From positions 1-15,945 of the forward strand of contig JAJYEK010000075.1 in NCBI GenBank assembly GCA_021785795.1: a DNA stretch of 15,945 bases, in the 5' to 3' direction. The stretch comes from Pseudomonadota bacterium (GTDB lineage: Bacteria > Pseudomonadota > Gammaproteobacteria > Acidiferrobacterales > UBA6901). The notes below the pieces were generated by a model that saw only the letters and a list, made by a program, of their open reading frames with translations, searched no databases and was not told the origin of the DNA. Positions 1-6,739 of the stretch are shown here, in pieces. A program made the translations under genes and the position numbers. Within the stretch, counting starts at the first letter, position 1. Every line of letters begins with the position of its first letter.

Positions 1-387
1 GCAGGCGCGACGCAGGAGCAGCTGGCCGCCAGCGCCGGGCCGGCAAGGGCAGGTCTGCTGCGGGGCTTCTTTGCGCTCCTCGCGGTCGGAGCCGTGGCCC
101 TGCTCGTCGGAGCCTGCAGTACCGTTCAGGTGGGGCGGGACTTCAGCGTGCAGACTTTCGCGAGCCAGGTGGAGCGCGGCCATACCACCGAGGCCGAGGT
201 GCGGAGCTGGCTGGGTGCGCCGAACAGCACGGGCGTCGTGGTGCAGAGCAATGGCGAGCGCCTCACCAAGTGGACGTATTTCTACGGTGAGGGAAAGCTG
301 CCACGGCTGCGCAGTGCGCATCTCAAGATGCTCGAAGTGCAGTTCAACCGCCATGGAGTCGTGCAGGCGTATAACTGGTCCCGGTAG
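1..387 (+). CDS. SmpA/BamE-domain outer-membrane lipoprotein, 5' partial
   Basis: The reading frame is open from the first base and ends at TAG 385-387. No ATG, GTG or TTG precedes the GTG at 94, which lies inside the signal peptide, so the true start is upstream of the window. A hydrophobic stretch (FFALLAVGAVALLVGA) ends in a lipobox whose cysteine is encoded at 115-117. Serine follows at +2, which in the Lol system favours the outer membrane. The mature part (about 90 residues) has the SmpA/OmlA/BamE pattern: 'GHTTEAEVRSWLGAPN', then a WTYFYGEG strand and a final strand 'LEVQFNRHGVVQAYNW'. BamE is an accessory of the BAM beta-barrel assembly complex, but this fold also occurs in many unrelated small lipoproteins. 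Because no BamE-type context is visible, I name only the domain. No partner gene can be inferred from the 5' side. Confidence 0.75.
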   Translation, partial: AGATQEQLAASAGPARAGLLRGFFALLAVGAVALLVGACSTVQVGRDFSVQTFASQVERGHTTEAEVRSWLGAPNSTGVVVQSNGERLTKWTYFYGEGKLPRLRSAHLKMLEVQFNRHGVVQAYNWSR

Positions 388-729
388 CGACGCGCTGGCC
401 GGCCCATCGTCCGGATTGCCGCGGCAGGCGCGTCCCTGGCGCGGCTGATCCAGGCAGGGCCCGGCGCAGCTTGCTGCCTCCTGTTGCGGTCCATCAATCC
501 TCGGTTCGCTGCACGGTGCGCAGTCACGGCATGCCGGCGCCGGCCGCAGTCAAAGTGATTTCCCGCCGCAGGCTCACACGATCACCATTCCCCGGTTTTT
601 CCCTGTGCGGATCTGGAGCTTGCCGTCGTGTTCCGCAATTGGCACCATGATGCGAAATCCCCGGTACCGGGATGGCGTCCATCGCGGAACGCGGCAGGGC
701 AGGATGTAATGAGAGAGGGGCGGCTTCCT
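388..729. other. Gene-free interval of about 340 bp
   Basis: No convincing coding sequence lies between the lipoprotein stop and the hydrolase start. The plus strand lacks a well-initiated frame. On the minus strand, a conspicuously protein-like tail ends with a TGA at 574-576, but it belongs to the antisense shadow of the hydrolase. No T-rich terminator and no good sigma-70 promoter stand out. The start-proximal GAGAGGGG at 713-720 is the ribosome-binding site of the next gene. Confidence 0.5.
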
Positions 730-1794
730 ATGGATCAAGCATCGGCTCCGGACGGCGTAGCGGCGCTCGACGCGCTGGAAATCCTCGTCGTCGTTGACAA
801 CGAAACGGATACGCTGTCGAGCGTCGATGATGGCGTGCCGCAGATTCCGGAAGTTGTCCACCGCGCGGCCCGGGCTCCGGCAAGCCGCAACTTCGCCGGG
901 CACGAATGCAAGACCGTGTTCGATCAGCTGTGCTGCGCATGCCACGGCCTGTCGGTGCTGATCACCGGTTGGCGGGGCGACAGCCGCCACAGCATGCTGT
1001 TCGACGTCGGACCGGACGCCGGCGTCTGGCTGGAGAACGCCCGGCGCCTCGATGTGGATCTCGCGGCTATCGAAGCGGTCTTCCTGTCGCACTGGCACTT
1101 CGATCACAGCGGCGGTTTTCCGCAAGTCATCGCCGCCATCAGCAAGGCGCGGGCGGCGGCGGGCCTGGGACGACCGATCGTCGATCTGCATCCGGACCGG
1201 CCGGACCAGCGCGGCATACTGCTGCCGAACGGAGTGATGATTCTGCTCGCCCCGGAGCCCACTTTCGACGCGATTGCGCAAAGCGGGGGCGAGATCGTTA
1301 CCCGGCGCGACCCTCATTGCCTGTGCGGCGGCTTGTTTTTCGGAAGCGGGGCAATCAGCCGTGTGACCGACTATGAAACCGGTCTCTTTGGCCACCATAC
1401 GTTCCGCGGTGATGTCGGCGAATCGGATCCGCTGATCATGGATGAGCGTTTCATCGCGGCCTGGGTCCGCGGGCGGGGCGTGACGGTATTCTCGGCTTGC
1501 TCCCACGCCGGCATCGTGAATGCGTGCCTCAGCGCCAAGACCCACTTTCCCGGGCTGCCGGTCGATCTTGTGCTCGGAGGTTACCATCTTGCCGGCAAGA
1601 CCATGGAGCAGAGGATCGAGGCGACCGTCCGTGACCTGCGTGACCGCATCGCGCCCCGCCTGGTTGCGCCCGGGCACTGTACCGGCTGGCGGGCCAAGGC
1701 GCGGCTGGCGCAGGTTTTCGCACCCGGCCGGTACGCCCCAAGCGTCGTAGGTACGAAGTACCGCCTCGAGGCGATTGCGGACCCAATGCCCTAG
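730..1794 (+). CDS. MBL-fold metallo-hydrolase (DHPS-like family)
   Basis: This is a 354-residue protein, starting at ATG 730 because GAGAGGGG sits about 10 bases upstream; ATG 709 in the same frame is an alternative. The metallo-beta-lactamase metal signature is 'SHWHFDHSGG' (His121, His123, Asp125, His126). Further candidate metal or active-site histidines are in 'CSHAGI' (His259), 'GGYHL' (His286) and 'PGHCTGW' (His316). The N-terminal 'VVDNETDTLSS' and the late 'PGHCTGWRA' are typical of the MBL subgroup named after 7,8-dihydropterin-6-methyl-4-(beta-D-ribofuranosyl)-aminobenzene-5'-phosphate synthase. The substrate in bacteria is generally unknown and I do not assign one. There is no signal peptide, so it is probably cytoplasmic. 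It stands alone: convergent with the next gene and more than 300 bp after the previous one. A cysteine-rich patch ('FDQLCCACHGLS') lies before the first metal motif. Confidence 0.85.
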   Translation: MDQASAPDGVAALDALEILVVVDNETDTLSSVDDGVPQIPEVVHRAARAPASRNFAGHECKTVFDQLCCACHGLSVLITGWRGDSRHSMLFDVGPDAGVWLENARRLDVDLAAIEAVFLSHWHFDHSGGFPQVIAAISKARAAAGLGRPIVDLHPDRPDQRGILLPNGVMILLAPEPTFDAIAQSGGEIVTRRDPHCLCGGLFFGSGAISRVTDYETGLFGHHTFRGDVGESDPLIMDERFIAAWVRGRGVTVFSACSHAGIVNACLSAKTHFPGLPVDLVLGGYHLAGKTMEQRIEATVRDLRDRIAPRLVAPGHCTGWRAKARLAQVFAPGRYAPSVVGTKYRLEAIADPMP

Positions 1795-1877
1795 GGTGTC
1801 GGTACGCAAGGCGATCAGAACACCGACGTCAGGCTGGCGATATCCAGCGCCGAAGCGGCGCGCATAAGGCTGTCGAC

Positions 1878-1911
1878 CCGCGGATGCCGCGGCGGCCGGG
1901 CGTTTCCCCGG
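1878..1911. terminator. Two GC-rich stem-loops between convergent genes
   Basis: CCGCGG-ATG-CCGCGG (1878-1892) is a perfect 6-bp stem with a 3-base loop. It is followed by CCGGG-CGTTTC-CCCGG (1896-1911), a 5-bp stem. They lie between the 3' ends of the MBL hydrolase (+) and the WxPGxW protein (-), where a bidirectional terminator would be expected. Neither strand shows a T-tract, so intrinsic termination is uncertain. Confidence 0.3.
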
Positions 1912-1922
1912 TGCGCAACCGC

Positions 1923-2912
1923 CTACGGCCGTCCATAGCCGCGATTCCTGTCTCCGCTTTGGTGCTCGCGACCTGGACCGGGATTCGCCCGCCGCCGGTT
2001 CTGCGGCCGTCCGGGCCGCGCCCTGCCGGGGGGCCGTCGCACCGGGCCCCGGTTCGGATGCGGTCGTTGCATCCCGTTCGGCAGGCCGGGCCGGTAGGGC
2101 CGGTTATTGCGTCGATACGGCTGCTGCGACGGTCTGGCAAAGCGCTGCCCCGGACGAAACGTCGTGCGCGACCGGTAGCGGCCGCCCGCCCTGACTGCCG
2201 GCATGACCCCGTGTCCGCGGAACGCGCCGGGCCTTGCCGTCGCTGCGATTGTCGGACGGCCATGGTTGACTGCAGCGCGCAGCGCCCGTATTTCCTGCGC
2301 GGTGCGTTCATGCTGGATCTGCGAGCGGGTGAGCCCGAAGTGCCGTTCCCGTGCGTAGACTTCCTGGGCCCGTGTCGGACGCAGGGCGATCCCGCCCGGA
2401 CCTCCGCTGTAGCTGACGCGATTCACCGTCACGTTGCGAACCACGGTGCGGTAGTACGTGTTGTGAATGACTCTGACGTTGACGTTGTTGACGCTGCGGT
2501 TGTAGTAGAACATTCCGCCATGCCAGTAGCCTCCGACGTACCCCACGCCCGTATAGCCGAAGCCGTAATTGATCCCCCCGTAGTACCCGACGCGCGGACC
2601 CCAGTATCCCGGATGCCATGCATACAGGCCTGCGTGCCAGCCCCAGTAGCCGGGAGTCCACAAGAGGCCCGGCCGCGGTGCAAGCACCCAGGTCCCCGGA
2701 ACCCAGTAGTAGCCGCCCGCCGCCCATGCCCAATAGCCTGGCACCCAGATAAAGCGGGGTCCGGGACAGGCCGGCTGGACATAGACGGGCAGGGGCGGGG
2801 GGCCGATCGAGATCGATATGCCGATGCCGACCTCGCCGAGGGAAACCCGTGGCGCTGCGAGGATCGTCAGCGCTGTAAAGAGCAGGATGACCGCTTTGCA
2901 GGGGATACGCAT
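1923..2912 (-). CDS. Secreted WxPGxW (YXWGXW) repeat protein
   Basis: This is a 329-residue protein. ATG 2912 is preferred over an upstream in-frame start at 2996 because GAGGCG lies just upstream and the protein then begins with a clean Sec signal peptide (MRIPCKAVILLFTALTILAA). Four aromatic repeats follow at regular 14-15 residue spacing: WVPGYW (56-61), WVPGTW (70-75), WTPGYW (85-90) and WHPGYW (99-104). Next come a Gly/Tyr-rich segment and an Asn/Val-rich strand region (about 140-167). The C-terminal 110 residues are low-complexity and very basic (Arg, Pro, Gly, Asn). This is the architecture of proteobacterial YXWGXW-repeat proteins, whose molecular role is unknown; a periplasmic or surface location is expected. 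It follows the RsbS-like gene on the same strand after 122 bp. It may be read from its own promoter, as a weak TATGCT lies in that gap, or by read-through. Confidence 0.8.
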   Translation of the reverse strand: MRIPCKAVILLFTALTILAAPRVSLGEVGIGISISIGPPPLPVYVQPACPGPRFIWVPGYWAWAAGGYYWVPGTWVLAPRPGLLWTPGYWGWHAGLYAWHPGYWGPRVGYYGGINYGFGYTGVGYVGGYWHGGMFYYNRSVNNVNVRVIHNTYYRTVVRNVTVNRVSYSGGPGGIALRPTRAQEVYARERHFGLTRSQIQHERTAQEIRALRAAVNHGRPTIAATARPGAFRGHGVMPAVRAGGRYRSRTTFRPGQRFARPSQQPYRRNNRPYRPGLPNGMQRPHPNRGPVRRPPGRARPGRPQNRRRANPGPGREHQSGDRNRGYGRP

Positions 2913-3034
2913 AAGGCGCCTCAACGAGCCGGAAAGGTCGAAGTACAGACAGCATAACGCCAGTAGCCCCGGAAAGGATGACTTTGCGATCACCATTCAG
3001 TACCACCCGGCCGGCATCGGATCGGGCGCAGCCG

Positions 3035-3424
3035 CTATGATCGGGTGTCCGGATACGGTGCCGGGGCGGCCAAGCGCTGGATCGCCTGGCGGGCACTGTC
3101 GACGTTGAGAGCGCAGGGAAACGGAGGGTTGCCGGCAATCAGCTGTGAGAGCGCGTAGGCTGCGTGCGGACGGATATTTGCCACGACCATAGTAATGCCG
3201 GATATCAGGCACAGCGAATTCATGGCGGTCATCCACGCGTAGTACACGTGATCGATAAGCGCCACGGTCTTCAGGTCGTAGATGAGGAAGCGTGCGCGCT
3301 GCTTCTGCAGGTACCCGAGCAGCGGCACGAGGTAGGCGTCCGGATCGGTCGGGTCCAGCCCCTCGCCCGGCTCGAGCAGCACGCTGTCGTCGCCAATGGG
3401 GGTGAGGTGTATTCCGGGGATCAT
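3035..3424 (-). CDS. RsbS-like single STAS-domain protein, phosphosite replaced by His
   Basis: This 129-residue protein fits one STAS domain. It aligns by eye with B. subtilis RsbS (recalled): an N-terminal 'IPGIHLTPIGDDSVLLEP' strand pair, then 'FLIYDLKTVALIDHVYYAWM' against the RsbS stretch around VIDLTSVDMIDS, then 'VVANIRP' against 'VLTGIQP'. In stressosomes RsbS packs with RsbR and sequesters the RsbT kinase, and phosphorylation of Ser59 helps release it. Here residue 59 is His, so the canonical serine is missing. The C-terminal part ('NPPFPCALNVDSARQAI') is diverged. It is the last gene of the four-gene minus-strand operon, 38 bp after rsbR, with only a weak ribosome-binding site (TTGGGATG), so it may depend on read-through translation. 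Alternative: a generic STAS anti-sigma antagonist. The STAS call is firm; the RsbS orthology is moderate. Confidence 0.72.
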   Translation of the reverse strand: MIPGIHLTPIGDDSVLLEPGEGLDPTDPDAYLVPLLGYLQKQRARFLIYDLKTVALIDHVYYAWMTAMNSLCLISGITMVVANIRPHAAYALSQLIAGNPPFPCALNVDSARQAIQRLAAPAPYPDTRS

Positions 3425-3462
3425 GGTTCAGACATCCCAACCGCGACCGGGCGCTGGCGCAT

Positions 3463-4341
3463 TTAGCCGTTGCCCTGGCGCACTTCCACCCGGAGCCGGC
3501 GGAACGCCTCCTTCAGGCCCTCGGACAGGGTGGCGCGTGTCGTGACCTCGCCGAGGTCGATGTTCAGGCTGGTCAGTGAACGCGCAATCTCGGGGCGAAT
3601 GCCGGTGAGCACCGCATCGGCACCCATCAGTCCGACGGCGCGTATCATCTGGATCAGGTGGTGTGAGACCTGTGAGTCGATGGCCATCACGCCGGTCACG
3701 TCAATGACCACCACGCGGGCGCGCTCCGCCTCGATGCGTGACAGCAGATTCTCCATCACCATCATGGTGCGTGTGGAGTCCAGCGTCCCGATGATCGGCA
3801 GGGTGAGCACCCCGTCCCAGATCTCCGTGATCGGGGTGGACGTCTGGCGCAGTTCCTCCTGCTGGGCCTGGATGGTGCGTTCCTTTTCCTCGAGATAGAC
3901 ATGGAAAACATCCAGGATGATGTCATTGAAAATCGATCCCAGCAGCAGCAGGATCTCGCGCGACTGCGCGAAGTCGACAGTGGCGTCGGCCTCCAGATTG
4001 TCGAGGAAGACGCGCTGCAGGAATTGAATGTAGCGCACGAACTCGTCGAGATTGCTGCCGCGTGCCTGAATCTGCTGGGAAAAGGTCGTGAAAAACTTGC
4101 GCAGTGCGCTGAATTCCGCGCTGCGCCGGTCGAGCTGGTTGCCGGACTGAAGCAGCATGACCACGAGTTCCAGGAATTCCAGGCTGTAGTCGTTGATCTC
4201 TTCCTTGGACAGGAGGTTGGCCTGGCCGAATATGCTGTGGCCCTGCTGCTCGATAACGGCCGAGATCTTTCCGACATTGAGCATGAGCAGATCAATCAGG
4301 ATCTGGTTGGTCGTGCGTCGGGTCGGGGCAGGTGTTGTCAT
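3463..4341 (-). CDS. RsbR-like stressosome protein: helical sensor domain plus STAS
   Basis: This is a 292-residue protein. Residues 12-165 are helical and hydrophobic with no membrane segment, resembling the variable N-terminal sensor or turret domains of RsbR paralogues. A helical linker (150-166, 'LEEKERTIQAQQEELRQ') leads into a C-terminal STAS domain (about 168-283). Motifs match the RsbR family: 'LPIIGTLDSTR', 'MMVMENLL', 'VVIDVTGVMAIDSQVSHHLI', 'LTGIRPEIARSL' and 'IDLGEV'. Aligned by eye to B. subtilis RsbRA, its phosphothreonines 171 and 205 fall on Ser189 and Ser223, which remain phosphorylatable. The start ATG 4341 has GAGG eight bases upstream and lies 10 bp after the kinase-phosphatase stop, so the genes are co-transcribed. 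Known role of the family: it forms the stressosome core with RsbS and controls the RsbT kinase. The signal sensed here is unknown. Confidence 0.85.
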   Translation of the reverse strand: MTTPAPTRRTTNQILIDLLMLNVGKISAVIEQQGHSIFGQANLLSKEEINDYSLEFLELVVMLLQSGNQLDRRSAEFSALRKFFTTFSQQIQARGSNLDEFVRYIQFLQRVFLDNLEADATVDFAQSREILLLLGSIFNDIILDVFHVYLEEKERTIQAQQEELRQTSTPITEIWDGVLTLPIIGTLDSTRTMMVMENLLSRIEAERARVVVIDVTGVMAIDSQVSHHLIQMIRAVGLMGADAVLTGIRPEIARSLTSLNIDLGEVTTRATLSEGLKEAFRRLRVEVRQGNG

Positions 4342-4351
4342 GGAAGTATCC

Positions 4352-5410
4352 TCAATTGGGTGCGGTTCGGATCACGAACAGCGACCGGTCATCGTTGCCG
4401 CGGCTGGTGACCTGGGCAAGCACGAAGGCGATGAGCTGCGGGTGCAGCCGCCATAATCCCGGGAACGACCTGAGCGTCCAGTTCCGGCGCAGTCCGTCCG
4501 AACAGGTCAGGAACAGGGCCTGCACCGGAAACGGCAGCGATTCGACGTGCGGGCTGCGATGGTCGTGTCCCAGTATGCCGGGAGAAAAGGCGATGCTCCG
4601 CCGCTCTCCGTTGCAGATCAGATAGGCGCTCATGTCCCCCACCCCCATAAAGCTGAGCGTGTTTTGCGCGTGATCGGCCTCGCACAGCAGTCCTACGGCC
4701 CCGCGCCCTCCGGCGGCAAGCCGGCGGTCGAGGTTCTGCATCTGAGTTTCGAGCGAAGCGCTCTCATGCAGGATCTGTCCTGCGCCCCGCACCGCCTCCG
4801 CGGCCTCTTGTCCGTGGCCGAGCCCATCCACGTGCAGCCAGCGGGTCTGCGCGCGGTCGCTGGTCACTGCCAGCGCATCGCCGTTGAACAGGCTGTCCTG
4901 GTAGGCGCGCAGACAGGCGCCGTAAAGCGGCAGACGGGGCGCGGCGTGCCGGGGTTCGGTGGTGTGAAAACGCGCCCAGACAGCCGTGCCGTGCCAGGGC
5001 AGGTCATCGGTGTTGGCATCGGGTACCGAATAGATCTCGCTCTCGTGCGCAAGCCGCCTTATGGCGCCCAGACCCTTTCCCAGGGTGTTGGCGGTCGTGA
5101 AGCCGTCGCGCAGCGCCCGGTCCAGATCGGGAATTCCGGGACCATAATCAAGCGCGAATATGTCCAGCGCCGGCTGCGGCAGTTGGGTCTCCCAGACCTG
5201 CACCAGGCCGCTGCCCTTGGCGAATTTCATCTGGTTGGTGACCATTTCGTTGCACACCAGCTCCATGCGCTCGCGCGCGACCTGGGAGAATCCCATGCGG
5301 CGGGACACGGCGCGCAGCTTGGATCGCAGCAGTACCTGTCCGCTCTCGCTTTTGACGCTCTGCTCGACGTGCATGCGAACCGGTGCCGCTTCGGCCAGCG
5401 TCCCGCTCAT
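4352..5410 (-). CDS. RsbT-like serine kinase fused to RsbX/SpoIIE-type PP2C phosphatase
   Basis: This is a 352-residue fusion. The N-terminal GHKL kinase domain (about 20-150) shows the N box 'ELVCNEMVTNQMKFA' (Glu55, Asn59), G1 'DYGPGIPD' (88-95) and G2 'GKGLGA' (111-116). The C-terminal PP2C/SpoIIE domain (about 160-350) shows 'FNGD' (175-178), 'VDGLGHG' (194-200), 'GVGDM' (256-260), 'CSDGL' (303-307) and 'GNDDRS' (338-343), so all expected metal-binding aspartates appear present. In B. subtilis RsbT phosphorylates RsbR/RsbS and RsbX dephosphorylates them; here both activities are predicted in one chain. ATG 5410 overlaps the cyclase TGA (ATGA, 5407-5410), indicating translational coupling. 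A longer frame to 5665 is only shadow sequence inside the cyclase. Fusions annotated as 'ATP-binding SpoIIE family phosphatase' are known. The stressosome role is inferred from the two STAS genes immediately downstream. Confidence 0.85.
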   Translation of the reverse strand: MSGTLAEAAPVRMHVEQSVKSESGQVLLRSKLRAVSRRMGFSQVARERMELVCNEMVTNQMKFAKGSGLVQVWETQLPQPALDIFALDYGPGIPDLDRALRDGFTTANTLGKGLGAIRRLAHESEIYSVPDANTDDLPWHGTAVWARFHTTEPRHAAPRLPLYGACLRAYQDSLFNGDALAVTSDRAQTRWLHVDGLGHGQEAAEAVRGAGQILHESASLETQMQNLDRRLAAGGRGAVGLLCEADHAQNTLSFMGVGDMSAYLICNGERRSIAFSPGILGHDHRSPHVESLPFPVQALFLTCSDGLRRNWTLRSFPGLWRLHPQLIAFVLAQVTSRGNDDRSLFVIRTAPN

Positions 5411-6534
5411 GCCTGCCCCCGTGCCTGTTGCGGCATCAAGGAGTCCGGATCCACCCAGCGTCCCCGCCCGGCGCGCTTCGCCTCGTACAGGGCGGCGTCG
5501 GCCCGGGACACGAGCGTGGTGGCGCTGTCCTGGGGTTGCAGTCCGGCGATTCCGATGCTGGTGCGTCCCTCCATTTTTTCGAGGACCCGCTGTGCCACAC
5601 GTCGTGCGGTTGTCAGGTCGGAGAACAGGATCGTGGCGAATTCGTCTCCGCCCATGCGGCAGCAAAAATCGACATCCTCGCGCGCCTTCGTGCGCATGGC
5701 CGCAGCCATGCGCTTGAGGTATTCGTCTCCGAACTGGTGCCCGTGGGTGTCGTTGATCTCTTTGAACTTGTCCAGGTCGAAAAGAATCAGGCAGAGCGCC
5801 TCGCGCTGTCGCTGGCAGCGGGCCACCGCCTCGCGCAGCCGGGTATCGTAGGCGCCGCGGTTCAGCAGGCCGGTCAGGCTGTCCGTTTCTGCCAGGCGGA
5901 TGGATTCCTGCAGTTCCGCCTTCTTGCGGTCGAGGGCCGTTTCGAGCTCGGCCATTTCCGCCGCGGCACGCGCCTTGGCGCGTTCCAGTTCTGCGCTGAT
6001 CTCCTGGTTGCGGCGGCGGAGCAGTTCAGGGTCGGTCGATTCCCCGGCGAGGCGAAAGCGTTCGCTCAGGGCGTTGAGCTGCGACTCGGATAGCTTCTCA
6101 GGAAGCTGGCTGAGCAGTTCGCGGTGTCCGTTCCAGCCAAGATACATGCGATCGTCTTCGACCGTAATCTCGGCGCGTGACGGTTCGACGGCGCCGGTTC
6201 CCACCTGACGGAGCCCGTTCAGGATTGCATCGAGCGTGACAGCCGCGGCAAAGACGTTGCCACCGGCAGCCTGCACGGCCTCAATGGCGAACCGCGCGAG
6301 ACGCTGGCGGTCCGGTTCGATCACGAGTGTCAGGCCGAGCAGGTGTTTCATGGCATGGAGCGGGTCTTCTTCGGGCAACGGTATCGCGGTGACCGGTTGT
6401 GCGATGCGAAACCCTTCGGGGCACCGGCTCGAAGCCGGATCCGCAGGCGTGGCAATCGCAGTGTCGTGGCCGCTTGTCCTTTTCATTATGGCCGGTTCTG
6501 GATGATTTGCAGCAAAACGCGATGCAAACCTCAT
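5407..6534 (-). CDS. Diguanylate cyclase (GGDEF), first gene of the stressosome-like operon
   Basis: This is a 375-residue protein if started at ATG 6534. ATG 6486 (MKRTSGHDT, 359 residues) is an equally plausible start, and neither has a good ribosome-binding site. Residues 60-165 form an unrecognised soluble domain. A charged coiled coil (about 168-215) leads into a GGDEF domain with 'DSLTGLLNRGAYD', 'LILFDLDKFKEINDTHGHQ' and the intact signature 'RMGGDEF' (GGDEF at 295-299), so it should make c-di-GMP from two GTP. The position of the RxxD inhibitory site reads EDVD (286-289), so product inhibition is probably lost. There is no membrane segment. Its stop codon overlaps the start of the kinase-phosphatase gene. 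The coupling suggests that the partner switch controls cyclase activity, presumably through the N-terminal domain or coiled coil, which is inference. Confidence 0.88.
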   Translation of the reverse strand: MRFASRFAANHPEPAIMKRTSGHDTAIATPADPASSRCPEGFRIAQPVTAIPLPEEDPLHAMKHLLGLTLVIEPDRQRLARFAIEAVQAAGGNVFAAAVTLDAILNGLRQVGTGAVEPSRAEITVEDDRMYLGWNGHRELLSQLPEKLSESQLNALSERFRLAGESTDPELLRRRNQEISAELERAKARAAAEMAELETALDRKKAELQESIRLAETDSLTGLLNRGAYDTRLREAVARCQRQREALCLILFDLDKFKEINDTHGHQFGDEYLKRMAAAMRTKAREDVDFCCRMGGDEFATILFSDLTTARRVAQRVLEKMEGRTSIGIAGLQPQDSATTLVSRADAALYEAKRAGRGRWVDPDSLMPQQARGQA

Positions 6535-6538
6535 GCCA

Positions 6539-6555
6539 TGCCCCGAGACGGGGCA
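6539..6555. promoter_or_regulatory. Perfect stem-loop at the 5' end of the cyclase operon
   Basis: TGCCCCG-AGA-CGGGGCA is a 7-bp perfect stem with a 3-base loop. It lies immediately upstream of the ATG at 6534 on the minus strand. If the operon transcript starts upstream, this hairpin would sit beside the ribosome-binding region. It could restrain translation from 6534 or favour the start at 6486. No T-tract follows it, so it is not an obvious terminator. Confidence 0.35.
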
Positions 6556-6626
6556 GCCATTACTCAGGCCCCACCGGGGAGTCTGGTGCCAATCGTGGGG
6601 TCAGCGGTACATGGCCGGCGGGAGCA

Positions 6627-6649
6627 CGGATATCCGGGAGTTTCGAAAC
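6627..6649. promoter_or_regulatory. Two adjacent 10-bp perfect palindromes, candidate operators
   Basis: CGGATATCCG (6627-6636) and GTTTCGAAAC (6640-6649) are both perfect palindromes, three bases apart. They lie in the divergent region between the cyclase operon and the receiver-GGDEF gene, 8 bp before the candidate sigma-54 promoter. The position suits a DNA-binding regulator acting on either gene. The regulator is unknown. Confidence 0.35.
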
Positions 6650-6656
6650 CGCGATC

Positions 6657-6672
6657 TGGCACGGTTTATGCT
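6657..6672 (+). promoter_or_regulatory. Candidate sigma-54 (-24/-12) promoter of the receiver-GGDEF gene
   Basis: TGGCACGGTTTATGCT matches the RpoN consensus TGGCACG-N4-TTGCW with one mismatch (A for the first T of the -12 element). The GG (6658-6659) and GC (6670-6671) are exactly 12 bases apart as required. Transcription would start near 6684, giving a leader of about 55 bases before ATG 6740. Activation by an enhancer-binding protein would be required; none is encoded in the window. Confidence 0.55.
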
Positions 6673-6739
6673 TGTTCTTGGTGGGTGCAGACCGGGGACC
6701 GGCCCCGTGTGCCGGCGATGGGGTTGACGGAAGAACACC

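Noticed and set aside
9..120. GTG 94 as the start of the first lipoprotein
   Set aside because: It falls inside the hydrophobic signal sequence, leaving only eight residues before the lipobox cysteine with no basic N-region.
640..655. Second sigma-54-like sequence TGGCACCATGATGCG upstream of the MBL gene
   Set aside because: The GG to GC distance is 11 instead of 12, which RpoN promoters do not tolerate, and the -12 element is poor.
574..1809. 411-codon minus-strand open frame opposite the MBL hydrolase, with a protein-like end (about 24 residues from an ATG near 645)
   Set aside because: It is the antisense shadow of a clearly conserved hydrolase in GC-rich DNA. The tail alone is too short and has no ribosome-binding site.
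4547..5851. 434-codon plus-strand frame
   Set aside because: It lies antisense to the kinase-phosphatase and cyclase genes, both with intact motifs, and has no recognisable domain.
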